Assembly (NCBI RefSeq): GCF_030127105.1
Contig: NZ_CP126163.1
Span: 62,001 to 126,000 of the forward strand
DNA length: 64,000 nt
Reading direction: 5' to 3'
Source of the DNA: Haloarcula pelagica
GTDB lineage: Archaea > Halobacteriota > Halobacteria > Halobacteriales > Haloarculaceae
Shown here: positions 29,691 through 38,755 of the stretch, in pieces
Position numbering within the stretch: the first letter of the stretch is position 1
How the letters are laid out: the number at the start of each line of letters is the position of its first letter
Position numbers and translations under genes: made by a program
Notes under the pieces: generated by a model
Databases searched by the model: none
The model's input: only the letters and a program-made list of their open reading frames with translations
What the model was told of the DNA's origin: nothing

Positions 29691-30587
29691 TTATTCCCAC
29701 ATTACACGAAGATTCTCAAGGGAGCCACCCCGGGATTCCATGATGATCCGTTGAGCGTCGTTCACTCGTTCTAGTGTTTTTTCGACGTCGTTCTGGCTTT
29801 GGATCAGTGTCCGGTTTGAGTGCATCACGCTGTTCCGGAGCTGATTGAGACTTCCGAGACGGTCCTCTACTTCATCAGCATCATCAAACCCGAACGCCCC
29901 CCAAAGATGTTGACGGCCTTTTAACAATCCGATCATGTCGCCAAGATTCATGTATTCAGCTGTGTGAAGCCCTACATCTCTAAGTTTGTCTTTCTCTCGT
30001 CGACCAACGACGTGGTCTGGGGCGTTATGGTATAAGTCTTCAGGTTCGTCAACATCTTCCCTGATTGCGTCCGCTATCTTTGACTCAAGTTCTGCTACCA
30101 CAGGGTACAGGGCCTCTCGGATTTCTCGACGGTTGAGGTCAGCAAGGTCAACGAACCAGTAACGGGTCTTAGCGATTTCGGCCACAATCTCTGAGTGCTG
30201 TTCTTCCAATTCTTCAAGATCCTTCTTGACTGCGTCTTCTGGCGGATTTTCGCTCTTAAAATAGTATTCCCCGTCGTCGTCAACGTATGCCTCAAGTCCT
30301 GATAGGCGATCGTGGAGGAGGAAAGGGTACGTGGATAGGAGATCGAACAGTTTTCGGACGCTAAGGTGCTTTTCGACGTACTGGTTTTCATGGAGGTCTT
30401 CGAGTGATTCCGTGTTCAAATTGTAGTATTTGTCAGCTTCAGGGATGGGTACGTAGGAGAAATCTTTCTCTCTGTATCGTTCTAGGTTTTCTTCGTAGCT
30501 GTCCAGAGTTTCGAATTCTGCACTTCTGAACAGCATTGATGCAGATTTGCTGAATTTGGGGAAGTTTGCTTGGTCTTCAGGTTGCAT
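29691..30587 (-). CDS. HEPN-like domain protein
   Basis: 298 residues, mostly helical and acidic. Near the C-terminus LRNSVMHSNRTL (residues 250-261) matches the HEPN active-site pattern R-x4-H (R251, H256; typically RNxVxH), the signature of HEPN ribonucleases in toxin-antitoxin and abortive infection systems. No adjacent nucleotidyltransferase is seen, so it would act alone or is an inactive sensor. Base composition is more AT-rich than the backbone. Confidence 0.6.
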   Translation of the reverse strand: MQPEDQANFPKFSKSASMLFRSAEFETLDSYEENLERYREKDFSYVPIPEADKYYNLNTESLEDLHENQYVEKHLSVRKLFDLLSTYPFLLHDRLSGLEAYVDDDGEYYFKSENPPEDAVKKDLEELEEQHSEIVAEIAKTRYWFVDLADLNRREIREALYPVVAELESKIADAIREDVDEPEDLYHNAPDHVVGRREKDKLRDVGLHTAEYMNLGDMIGLLKGRQHLWGAFGFDDADEVEDRLGSLNQLRNSVMHSNRTLIQSQNDVEKTLERVNDAQRIIMESRGGSLENLRVMWE

Positions 30588-30887
30588 CGGCTATAAGATG
30601 TGTTTGTTTATCATTGATTTAATTTTGATGTAGAGAGATCAGGGGGTTGTGGAGCCTGCACCATGAGTCTCAGAGTATCGATCGATGCGATGGCTGACTT
30701 AGCAACCCTTCAGGGGGATAATTGAATGGAATCGAGCCACTGAGCTGACTAGAACCACTGTATCGGCCAGACCCCATCTGACAGACTACTAATATTCCCC
30801 TGTTACGAGGCCAGAACCAACTCTACCGCCGTTTTGACCCTCCAGAAAACTATTATCCGGACCTGCTGACAGAACGACCAGACAGCC
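30588..30887. other. Intergenic region between divergent genes
   Basis: About 300 bases; an AT-rich part next to 30588 (GTTTATCATTGATTTAATTTTG) can serve as promoter for the HEPN gene. A 20-codon frame at 30664 is not convincing. Nothing else seen. Confidence 0.4.
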
Positions 30888-31451
30888 ATGCACACCCGAG
30901 CCCTCCTCACTGCTGTCCTCGCAACGACCGTCCTATTCGCGGGCTGTAGCGGTCCCGCCAACCCTCCATCACCCAGCGCAGACGAGCCGACGCCCACGGC
31001 AACGCCAGCGCCGGTGGAATCGCTGCCCGCCCCCGCGGCGTGTGGGACGGCTGCCGTCCCACGCCCCGATCGTGTCGACGAGGTCGCTCCTTCGACCTAC
31101 CCGGCGCCACCGGATACGGTGACTCGCTCGAGTGTGGTGAACTGGACACGGGCCTTCGAGACGGCGTTCTTCCGGAACGAACTGATCGCCGGCGCCGCCG
31201 GTGACGACGAGCAAACGCTGACGAAAGTCACCGCCAGCGTGGAGATCCGGCGCGTGAACCACACGATGCGCGGGTATCTGCTCCGGCTGAGCGATTTCGG
31301 GGCCACACACTACGCCTCGGGCATCCATGGTGATCACTGGCTGGACGTCGGCTACGTCGTCACCGAGACACGTGTGGTGCGGGTGCCGCTGGACGATCGC
31401 GACGAGCGGATTCGGGCGACCGATGGGACTGTCGTTGTTGGCTGTCAGTAG
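30888..31451 (+). CDS. Secreted lipoprotein, 187 aa
   Basis: Signal peptide MHTRALLTAVLATTVLFAGC with lipobox LFAGC (Cys20), then a Thr/Pro-rich linker (PSADEPTPTATPAPVES) and a globular domain (VNWTRAFETAFFRNELIAGAAGDDEQTLTKVTASVEIRRVNHTMRGYLLRLSDFG). It should be lipid-anchored to the outside of the cell membrane. Family not recognised. Probably exported by Sec because no twin-arginine is present. Confidence 0.8.
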   Translation: MHTRALLTAVLATTVLFAGCSGPANPPSPSADEPTPTATPAPVESLPAPAACGTAAVPRPDRVDEVAPSTYPAPPDTVTRSSVVNWTRAFETAFFRNELIAGAAGDDEQTLTKVTASVEIRRVNHTMRGYLLRLSDFGATHYASGIHGDHWLDVGYVVTETRVVRVPLDDRDERIRATDGTVVVGCQ

Positions 31452-31458
31452 GGACTTG

Positions 31459-31505
31459 TTGCGAGTGACTGGGCGGGAGGTCGTGCGACGATGCGGCGGG
31501 TCTGA
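31459..31505 (+). pseudogene. 3' fragment of the 59-aa gene type at 29411
   Basis: GTGACTGGGCGGGAGGTCGT followed by GCGACGATGCGGCGGGTCTGA matches the 3' end of 29411-29590 (GTGACCGGGCGGGAGGTCGT then GACGACGATGCGGCGGATTTGA) with a two-base difference that shifts the frame. It shows a duplication or recombination end just behind the lipoprotein gene. Confidence 0.6.
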
Positions 31506-31625
31506 GACTGACGACTGTTCAAGCTAGTAACACTCACCCACCGTTCAACGATTCTCCGGCCATCTGCCCTGATCTGATAGCACCAGTATTTATATGGATC
31601 CAATACGGTACTCTAGTTGGACGTA

Positions 31626-32210
31626 ATGAGACCAAGATTGCCAGATCAGTTGACCGAACGAGTCGAAGCCGTTGCTGAGGAAGGGGGGTATTCGACTGCT
31701 GCAGAGCTGGTCCGAGCAGCAACCCGTGAAGAGGTTAATCGGTTGGAGAAACGCCCCTCTGGTGAAAAGATCCAGTCCTGGATCTCACAGGACGATCATC
31801 TCGAACTCGAAGCTACGAACACTACCCCGGCGATTAGCTATGATCAAGAAAGCGGCGAGCGGATCACTGACCGGAGCCTGGATATGCTCTTGTCGGCCTT
31901 TGATATTCCCCTATACCTCATGCAGGGGTTTCAGTGGACCCCGATCACCGCAAGTATAGATATTCCAATGGCCTTCGTCCCAGACGAGGGAAAAGGCGAG
32001 TTCGTTGAAGCGCCAGGGTATTCTATGTATATCGAAGACGCCGACCAAGCAGATCTATGGTCCCGCTGTGTCCGGTTGGAGAAGCAATTCAGTCCAGTTA
32101 GTCTGTCTCGCGTAGACCTTCTTAACACGTTGCTTGAAATGGCTAGTGTAACTCATGATCAAGTAGTAGGCGAGCCTACGATGGAAGAATTGCTCACCGG
32201 CTCTGAATAG
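31626..32210 (+). CDS. RHH-type protein with unknown C-terminal domain
   Basis: 194 residues from ATG 31626. LPDQLTERVEAVAEEGGYSTAAELVRAATREEVNRLE looks like a ribbon-helix-helix domain. The rest (SAFDIPLYLMQGFQWTPITASIDIPMAFVPDEGKGEFVEAPGYSMYIEDADQADLWSRCV) is unfamiliar. A TTG codon nine bases earlier is in frame. Its stop is five bases from the convergent DUF4238 gene. Confidence 0.7.
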   Translation: MRPRLPDQLTERVEAVAEEGGYSTAAELVRAATREEVNRLEKRPSGEKIQSWISQDDHLELEATNTTPAISYDQESGERITDRSLDMLLSAFDIPLYLMQGFQWTPITASIDIPMAFVPDEGKGEFVEAPGYSMYIEDADQADLWSRCVRLEKQFSPVSLSRVDLLNTLLEMASVTHDQVVGEPTMEELLTGSE

Positions 32211-32215
32211 GGCTC

Positions 32216-33361
32216 TTACTGCCCAAATTGCTCAAGAGCAATTCCAATCGCACGGATTGCCGCCCCAGCAGTCGACTCTGAATCATCCAGTAGCTCATGC
32301 ACGATCTTCTCCGAGGCCTTGCTCAATTTCGGGCTCCGTCTCTTCGAGAAGGATATCCCCTGATTCACATGCATCATCTGGAATGGATTCTCCGAATCAG
32401 GTAGTGGTTGACTCGGTGGGATTTCGTACTCGATACGTTCAAAAGAGGTTTCAATTTGCTTCGGAATTGTCTCATATCGTCTGAAATCCTGGGCTCGCTC
32501 ATCCATTTCCAACAGCTTCTCACGGAAAGGAGTGGAGGCGTACACAGCGATATCTCCAGCATTCATAACCTGCATCTGGTTCAGCAGTTGCGCTGTGCTC
32601 ACGTCGGTAATCTGAATCCGACGCTCGGTATCGTACTCAAACTCATAGACAAATGGATCATACAGTATAAGATACTTATTTGGAGAAATTGGGCAGTAAG
32701 CAAGGAAGCCACGATTCGCTGCTCCAGGGTAATACTGCTCCCTTTCGTGTTTGAATCGAATGTTGTCAAACACGACGGGCGCATCACTACAAACAAACTG
32801 CTCTTCGGTCTTGTTCACCGCCAGCACGATATCGAGATCGCGGAGTACCAATCCTAGGAAGCCGTGCATCATCAAATAATTCTGCAGCTCTCTTGCCATG
32901 GCCTTGATTTTACCATCTCGGACGGCACTGTATGTTTTCTCATCAAGACTGAGAGAACTTGTGCGATCCAGCAACGATTCGAAATCCCTCCGAAGCGGAA
33001 TATCGTACACCTGATCGCCACTCTCAAGCAACTCTCCTCGATAGACACGGGTCCGCAGCCGTTGAGTGAAAATGAACGAACAGAGTGCCTGCATGTCTTG
33101 GGTGGACAAATCTTCCGGAGTACCGCCTTTGCGCAAGGTTTTGATCGGAACCGCTTGCCGCCCCTCTAAGTTTCCGAGTTCCTCTTCCAAAGCAGTGTCA
33201 TGCGGCAGTGTATACAGATAATTCCTCGAACAAATGTCTGAGATCGATTGAGAGGGTTCCTCGTGCCCGGATTCGAAGTGTAGCGTAACGACTCGACCCT
33301 CTGTAGCCCACCCCTCAAGTAAAAATTCAGGAACGTAGTGTTGGTTGCGGTATTCGACCAC
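32216..33361 (-). CDS. DUF4238 family protein
   Basis: 381 residues. The start, MVEYRNQHYVPEFLLEGWAT, is the DUF4238 signature (QHYVPrfLLk-fa), followed by ISDICSRNYLYTLP and later EQFVCSDAPVVFDN, also typical (iTSDnPv). Length matches the family. DUF4238 proteins are of unknown function, often in mobile or defence regions. Moderately AT-rich compared with the conjugation genes. Confidence 0.8.
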   Translation of the reverse strand: MVEYRNQHYVPEFLLEGWATEGRVVTLHFESGHEEPSQSISDICSRNYLYTLPHDTALEEELGNLEGRQAVPIKTLRKGGTPEDLSTQDMQALCSFIFTQRLRTRVYRGELLESGDQVYDIPLRRDFESLLDRTSSLSLDEKTYSAVRDGKIKAMARELQNYLMMHGFLGLVLRDLDIVLAVNKTEEQFVCSDAPVVFDNIRFKHEREQYYPGAANRGFLAYCPISPNKYLILYDPFVYEFEYDTERRIQITDVSTAQLLNQMQVMNAGDIAVYASTPFREKLLEMDERAQDFRRYETIPKQIETSFERIEYEIPPSQPLPDSENPFQMMHVNQGISFSKRRSPKLSKASEKIVHELLDDSESTAGAAIRAIGIALEQFGQ

Positions 33362-33444
33362 TCTAGCTAATAATCATTCCAAAATCTATTTAGTCAATTC
33401 GATAAGCACCGACATTCAAAACTATTTATTTATCTACATTCCGG

Positions 33445-33672
33445 TTAGATATACGTCGTCTCATCTTTATCGGCCGTTGAGTCCAGCGGACCCCAGTGGT
33501 AGAAGCTATCTTGTCCCCACTCCTCGTAAGCAAACTGAGCAGTGTTGACTGCCAGTTCTGTAAAAGGGTCACCTGTACCGATTCCTGTTACTGCACTTTC
33601 AACTAAGACTTCTGAAGTCTTATCTTTGATGTCAGTACTAGTCTCATAAAACTGGATCTCGCCTTCCTCCAT
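33445..33672 (-). CDS. Hypothetical protein, 75 aa
   Basis: MEEGEIQFYETSTDIKDKTS to DSTADKDETTYI; acidic, with FTELAVNTAQFAYEEWGQDSFYHWGP in the middle. No domain recognised. It stands alone between DUF4238 and the nuclease module with AT-rich flanks. Confidence 0.6.
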   Translation of the reverse strand: MEEGEIQFYETSTDIKDKTSEVLVESAVTGIGTGDPFTELAVNTAQFAYEEWGQDSFYHWGPLDSTADKDETTYI

Positions 33673-33776
33673 ATGTTCTGAACTTCACGAATTCGAACGT
33701 AATAAGCCTTCTACCGCATAAACCCCTGTATTTTTACGGGATCCGGACCCGACCACACTTTCCAGAATCAAGATCT

Positions 33777-34703
33777 TCATTCAAACTCGTCCGTCAACGA
33801 CGTCTGCTCAGACCCGTGCAGGTAGTCCTCGACTGATTCGGACATCACCTGCGGCTCGACATCGAGCACCGCATCGTAGCGGTCCCTAGTGAACCGATAG
33901 GTATGGTTCTCGACCTGCTCACAAGCACCGATCTCGACGAGGAACTCGAACACCAGATCCAGATCTGAGGGTTGGACGTTATGCTGTGGCGAGAAGTAGT
34001 CCCGAACTGCTGTCCGACTCACCTCGGCGCCGTCGTCGTGATCCAGTGCCTTCTCGCCCCATACGTCGGCGATGGCGATCGCGAGGATCTCGTGTTCCAT
34101 CCCCTCGGTGAGCATGATCTGGTCCGGCGGGTTCTGTGGCAACTCCACACCACGGCGAAGCAGTGACTGGAGATTCCCCGACTCGTTGAACTCGCCCCGC
34201 AAGGGTCGGAGCTGTCCACCGTAGTCCTGTGTCAGCAAGACGGCGTAGTTGGTCAACTCTTCGACCCGGTCCCGAAACTGAGTCGACTCCTCGGCGGCCT
34301 CCTCGATATAACCTTCATCCAGATCCTGATAGACGATGACCGGCTCAACGGCAGTTACTGTTCCTGTGTATCCCAACCGCTCGCGTACCTGGGCGTCTTT
34401 CAATGCTGCCTCGGCCGTCTCGATATCGACGGCATCACACTTTCGCATCTGCTTGATATCCCGACCTTCGATGTTGTTCCCGCTCTTGATCTCGGCGAGA
34501 ACACACGTTTCGCCGTCGTAGAGGACGAAGTCCGGTTCGGCAGTTACGTCTGCAGTGCGGTCTTCGATGACCGGGAAGAACATGGGAATCCGAACGCCAT
34601 GAGTATGCAAGGCCGGCTGTGCTCGATCGGTGACGGTCGAATAGAACAGGTTGTACGCGTTGACTTCCCGCCGTTGTCGGACTCCCTCCGTCACCTCGTC
34701 CAT
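33777..34703 (-). CDS. PD-(D/E)xK-like nuclease, module component B
   Basis: 308 residues. EPDFVLYDGETCVLAEIKSGNNIEGRDIKQMRKCD (residues about 57-90) reads as a PD-(D/E)xK core: D in PDF, E-x-K in AEIKSG. The start MDEVTEGVRQRREVNAYNLFYS and a C-terminal winged-helix-like part (SRTAVRDYFSPQHNVQPSDLDLVFEFLVEIGACEQVENHTYRFTRDRYDAVLD) surround it. It follows component A by two bases. A DNA-cleaving or Cas4-like role is likely by fold; biological target unknown. Confidence 0.7.
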   Translation of the reverse strand: MDEVTEGVRQRREVNAYNLFYSTVTDRAQPALHTHGVRIPMFFPVIEDRTADVTAEPDFVLYDGETCVLAEIKSGNNIEGRDIKQMRKCDAVDIETAEAALKDAQVRERLGYTGTVTAVEPVIVYQDLDEGYIEEAAEESTQFRDRVEELTNYAVLLTQDYGGQLRPLRGEFNESGNLQSLLRRGVELPQNPPDQIMLTEGMEHEILAIAIADVWGEKALDHDDGAEVSRTAVRDYFSPQHNVQPSDLDLVFEFLVEIGACEQVENHTYRFTRDRYDAVLDVEPQVMSESVEDYLHGSEQTSLTDEFE

Positions 34704-34705
34704 GG

Positions 34706-35863
34706 TTACTGTATTGCCACCGGATTCGCCGACTTGCTCAGTGAGTAGGTCGAGTCGAGATTGTCGTAGACATCACGAACGAAGTCCCGTAGCGAGAGCG
34801 CGGTCGTCGACTCACGGGCATAGAGGATCAGGTCCGGCGGTTCCAGAGCTACATCGAACGTCTCCTGGTGGTTGGTGTCGTAGACGCGAAGCTTGCTGCC
34901 CAGATCACGGACCCCATAGCGGTACTGGTTGCTATTCAGGACGTTCTCCTCGAGGTCAGTGATGAGTTCCTCCGTTGTCGCTTCGTCGCGATCGGGATTC
35001 GTCAGCTCGACTGCGGTGAACCCATCGACTGTGAAACCGGAATCCAACTCGTGGCGCTCCGGTGGATGCTTGACCTCGAAGCTCTGCCGATCGAGCTCCT
35101 GGTAGCCTTCGGTGAGACCGAGCAGTGTTTCCACCGCTTTGGCCTCCGAGCCCTTACGCACGGATCGCATCGTCAACCGACCCTCGTTGGTGTTCGACCC
35201 CTGGATCGCGGTCGCCGGTGAGTTCGTCTGGTCGAACTCGATGCGTGTCGGTTTGGCATCGAAGGCCTCTTCGGCCGTCTGAAGATCGTCTTCCTCGGCG
35301 CCCGAGAACATCAGCGTCGCATCCCGATCCCGATTCGGGGCGTGGTACTTTGCGGTGAATCCAGAGACTCGCGAGTCCTGTACTCGCCCAGTCAGTTCCT
35401 CCAAGTCTTCGGCGGAGAGATAGAGTCGCTCGACACACGGCAGATACTCGAGCAGGTTCTCGATGGTCTTCTTTCGCCAGTCGCTGTGGACGGTCGTCAG
35501 CACCCACAAGTAGCCGTTGGTGGTCACGAAGACAAATTCGTCTTCGCGGTTCTTGGCCGGTGTCTTGATGGTGACCAGCGAGATGTCGTCGTCAGCAGTC
35601 GTTTCCGAAAAAGTATGCTCGGCGACGTAGCTCTCGGCGTAGCTGGTGATATGATCACCCTCTGCCAGACGTGTGATCCACGTCTCTAAGTCGCCGATTT
35701 CGTAGCCCTGGTTGTCGCACAAATAGATATTTAGATCCGTCCGGCCCCCGCTACGTGTATCCTTTGCTGCCATCTCTTCGTCGGTTGTAATGACGTACTG
35801 GATGAGCTCGTGGAGGACCTCCCGCGTTGTTTTGTCCTCGATGTCTGATATGGAGAGATCCAT
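34706..35863 (-). CDS. Unknown protein, module component A (385 aa)
   Basis: 385 residues, MDLSISDIEDKTTREVLHEL to SLSKSANPVAIQ. No domain recognised with certainty. Segments such as VFVTTNGYLWVLTTVHSDWRKKTIENLLEYLPCVERLYLSAEDLEEL and VSGFTAKYHAPNRDRDATLMFSGAEEDDLQ look like alternating strands and helices. It is the first gene of a two-gene operon with the nuclease, which follows after two bases, so they very likely form one system. The promoter is in the AT-rich stretch after 35870. Confidence 0.65.
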   Translation of the reverse strand: MDLSISDIEDKTTREVLHELIQYVITTDEEMAAKDTRSGGRTDLNIYLCDNQGYEIGDLETWITRLAEGDHITSYAESYVAEHTFSETTADDDISLVTIKTPAKNREDEFVFVTTNGYLWVLTTVHSDWRKKTIENLLEYLPCVERLYLSAEDLEELTGRVQDSRVSGFTAKYHAPNRDRDATLMFSGAEEDDLQTAEEAFDAKPTRIEFDQTNSPATAIQGSNTNEGRLTMRSVRKGSEAKAVETLLGLTEGYQELDRQSFEVKHPPERHELDSGFTVDGFTAVELTNPDRDEATTEELITDLEENVLNSNQYRYGVRDLGSKLRVYDTNHQETFDVALEPPDLILYARESTTALSLRDFVRDVYDNLDSTYSLSKSANPVAIQ

Positions 35864-36563
35864 TCTGGAATGAGACTCCGTGTTGTTCGAATCGGGGCCG
35901 GGCCGATTCTATCCTGCGATTCTGTCTTACACATGGACACTAAATTGATAACAAATTTTTTCATATACTGCTGACACTACCTCGGGAGAACGCCCAACTT
36001 ACAGGCTATTTCGAAGGGGACCAGGTTCGTTCTGCGTAGCCTCGAAGTGAGCGGAATAAAGAAGGGGATCAGCTCGTATTCACCAGCGAAAACGAGACCG
36101 ACAAAGCACAGTCACAGGTCCAAATTAGGACCGGAAGTGGGCTAACACTTTTTATGTAGTCTACTTACCTCCGATACAGACACTCCCCGCGAGCGGCGGG
36201 CTGTTGCCCGCCAGCGCCCTGTCCTCGCCGGACCACGCCGTCGAGAGTCATCGCTATCGCTCGCGAGCGTCGAACCAGTGTCCGCCGTGCCTGACCAACG
36301 CCACAGGCGGACACCAGGAACACCCATCGGCCACCGGGGTGTGCCGGCTGCCGACGGACACACGCCCGTTCACACCGGGCGCCTGTGTGTTTATCGGTGC
36401 CGGGCAATCGGTGGCCGCCAGCGACAGCTATGCACACGACTGACACCCCACCCGACGGAGTCGTCCGATGAACACCGACCAGCATGGCATCCTCGCGATC
36501 GCGACCGTCTCCGCGGTCGCCTGGATGTAACAAATAGGTCGGTTTCTCAAATTTAAAATAGGA
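35864..36563. other. Intergenic region with candidate microprotein and shared 27-bp repeat
   Basis: About 700 bases. The left part is AT-rich promoter DNA. From 36165 it is GC-rich and repetitive. A 27-base block (36502-36528, starting CGACCGTCTCCGCGGTCG) recurs at 45038-45064. A 20-codon frame at 36468-36530 ends in this block and is listed separately. Confidence 0.5.
36468..36530 (+). CDS. Candidate 20-aa microprotein ending TVSAVAWM
   Basis: Reads MNTDQHGILAIA-TVSAVAWM. The last eight residues recur in a second short frame at 45001-45069 (CTTVSAVAWMS), where the preceding sequence differs. Hydrophobic tail suits a membrane peptide. The conservation could be at the DNA level only. Confidence 0.3.
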   Translation: MNTDQHGILAIATVSAVAWM

Positions 36564-37376
36564 CTATACAGCCTTTTCGACCATCTCAAGAATGACGCTC
36601 CAATACTCTTCTCGTGCTTCGGTAACTGATTCGGATTCGACGGCGTCAACATGCCTTATTCTATTCAGGAACCGATTCTCGGAGAAGTGGTATGATGGTA
36701 TTAGTTTCCCAGAATAAACTCCGGAAATCTGGTTATCATCAAATTCAATGTCAAACACTTTTCTAGCGTTGATAGACGATTTTAATTTGGGCACAGACAT
36801 ACCGAGTAGATCATATACTTCACTGACCATCTTCTCTCCGCCAAATGGAACAATAGCTGAGGGCTGTAATCTAATCAATTCAGAAATTAGATAATTTTCA
36901 CACTGTTGTTTACCAACTTTGTTTAGTTGACTCACGCTGGATATATCTCCTTCTTGTTCATCGATAATTTTAGCAGGCAACCACGAATCCCCTTTGTTTG
37001 GAGTTGCTAATTTATTACATTTCAATAAATTTGTATAGTAAACATCGTATTTTTGCTGGAGTGCTTCAGTGAATGGGTGTAAGTGTGGGCTGTTTCCATT
37101 AAATGATGATGCTATATTGTTTTCCCATGACTTATCGAAGTCTTTTTTATTCGAGTGTCCTCCGAAGGGGCCATCATTCTGTGAGGCTGTGCCTGGCGAC
37201 TCCCCAATCAACATGACATCAACCTCGCCGTTCTGATCAAATGTGCCGGACCCGAAGAAGGGAGACCGACAACCCCTTTCATCCCGGATTGGACAGTCTT
37301 TACAGTGTTCTTGAAAGCCACCATCTTGCGGATTCCAGCTTGAATAAATCTCTTCAATCTTACCAGGTCGAGGCAT
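36564..37376 (-). CDS. Uracil-DNA-glycosylase superfamily protein (type A of two)
   Basis: 270 residues, AT-rich codons. An N-terminal cluster CKDCPIRDERGC (C25, C28, C36) resembles the Fe-S ligands of family 4/5 glycosylases. VDVMLIGESPGT (residues 52-63) matches motif A (GEaPG), YYTNLLKCNK follows, IVPFGGEKM resembles the core beta-alpha unit, and LIPSYHFSENRFLNRIRH resembles motif B with a His. It should remove damaged or modified bases. Its location among orphan accessory genes hints at a defensive or mobile-element role. Confidence 0.7.
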   Translation of the reverse strand: MPRPGKIEEIYSSWNPQDGGFQEHCKDCPIRDERGCRSPFFGSGTFDQNGEVDVMLIGESPGTASQNDGPFGGHSNKKDFDKSWENNIASSFNGNSPHLHPFTEALQQKYDVYYTNLLKCNKLATPNKGDSWLPAKIIDEQEGDISSVSQLNKVGKQQCENYLISELIRLQPSAIVPFGGEKMVSEVYDLLGMSVPKLKSSINARKVFDIEFDDNQISGVYSGKLIPSYHFSENRFLNRIRHVDAVESESVTEAREEYWSVILEMVEKAV

Positions 37377-37499
37377 CCCCCTTAATAAACTACCTGCTAA
37401 TAATTATATTTACTGTTGGTTCCATGTCTAGATTTTCCGCATAACATAATGAAAATGATTCAGTTAGTTTTAATTATAATATTAATGCAATTCCGACTC

Positions 37500-38075
37500 T
37501 TACATCCATTCCATCTCTCGTGCGATTTTGATATAATGCATCCGATCCCGATAGACACACTCATCGATCTCGACCTTGGCCCGCTCGGACAGCGGCCGTG
37601 TCGTCACGATCAACCACTCGGGACCCGCGGGCAGTGCGCTGGCATCTTCCTGAATCCGTTCCCACGATACCTCGCCGAACCCACGGCAGTACGGCAGGAT
37701 CCGCAGCGTCTTCGACGGCAGCTTCAGATCGATATACTCGCCGACCACGACCTCCGCATTCCAGACCGGGACGCCGATCGCCGGGCAGTCACGAACCAGT
37801 GCCAACACGACTCCCCCAACGTCCTCGTCGGACAGCCGATCGAACGATTCCCGAAGCAGCACCCGCCCCGGCGAGTCGGGGAGCGATGTCGTTTGCACAG
37901 TGAAGCGTCTCTCGGAGTTGGAATCGTCAGAACCCACAGGACCACCACCCACGGAGTATCGATTATTTAAAAACTCCGTTTTATTTAGCAGAATAGTTCG
38001 TCCTACTGCAGTCCCTCGGTTAACTGCGAAACTATCAGAATTTATATCAGAAAGATCGCGGTAAAATTGGGCCAC
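37500..38075 (-). CDS. Hypothetical protein, 191 aa
   Basis: MAQFYRDLSDINSDSFAVNR, then SLPDSPGRVLLRESFDRLSDEDVGGVVLALVRDCPAIGVPVWNAEVVVGEYIDLKLPSKTLRILPYCRGFGEVSWERIQEDASALPAGPEWLIVTTRPL. Alternating alpha/beta pattern; family not recognised. The first 45 codons are AT-rich compared with the rest, so the start may be internal or the gene a fusion. AT-rich gaps flank it. Confidence 0.6.
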   Translation of the reverse strand: MAQFYRDLSDINSDSFAVNRGTAVGRTILLNKTEFLNNRYSVGGGPVGSDDSNSERRFTVQTTSLPDSPGRVLLRESFDRLSDEDVGGVVLALVRDCPAIGVPVWNAEVVVGEYIDLKLPSKTLRILPYCRGFGEVSWERIQEDASALPAGPEWLIVTTRPLSERAKVEIDECVYRDRMHYIKIAREMEWM

Positions 38076-38233
38076 TGGATAGACCCGATGCTGAATGGAA
38101 GTTGGAAATCGCTGTATATACTACCAGCGGTTTAGGTGGTTTTCAATTTTGTAGAGTTTTATTAAATCATATACTTAAGAACACTGTTAAAACCTGCTAA
38201 ACCGGTACCCTCTTCTGTGGTGTTTCCATCAGA

Positions 38234-38605
38234 ATGAACTCCATGTCGAGCCCGACTTCTTCGACCCAGACCGACGACGCCACTGTATGCTGGGAACTGT
38301 CCGTCGATGGCGAGCGATACTGCTATGCAACCACGCCGGACGAGAGCGCTACGGCCTTGGACATGGTGATTCTGATGTTCCTCGACGAGACCAAGACCGA
38401 TTCCTGGGACGATGTGGGTCGGTTCGCCGCGATCGCTCGTGACTATTCGACACTGGGACCACGTGAGATCGCTGGAATCCTTGGGATCGATCTCCTGCGG
38501 GTTGTCTCCGCTCCGGACCCGTCGGATCCGCCCTGGACGTTCTCCGATCCCCGCGGCGGGGATGTGGCCACGCTTCGGACGTGGACAGAGAATAATGCGT
38601 GCTGA
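38234..38605 (+). CDS. Hypothetical protein, 123 aa
   Basis: MNSMSSPTSSTQTDDATVCW, then ELSVDGERYCYATTPDESATALDMVILMFLDETKTDSWDDVGRFAAIARDYSTLGPREIAGILGI. Acidic, with a helical middle. Divergent from the gene at 37500 across an AT-rich 160-base promoter region. Function unknown. Confidence 0.65.
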   Translation: MNSMSSPTSSTQTDDATVCWELSVDGERYCYATTPDESATALDMVILMFLDETKTDSWDDVGRFAAIARDYSTLGPREIAGILGIDLLRVVSAPDPSDPPWTFSDPRGGDVATLRTWTENNAC

Positions 38606-38755
38606 GATCCCTCTCGGCGGCGAATAGATACTGAGTCACGATTGAACGGAACAAGTGGATATGAAAAAGCAGCATACATCTGACCATTGGCTAGGAGAAT
38701 TGCTCCATTGCAGTACGGTGGGAATAGTCCAGTGTCAAATTGTCGGGAAATATCG

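Noticed and set aside
30664-30726. 20-codon frame MSLRVSIDAMADLATLQGDN
   Set aside because: No ribosome site, no repeat or relative in the window; chance frame.
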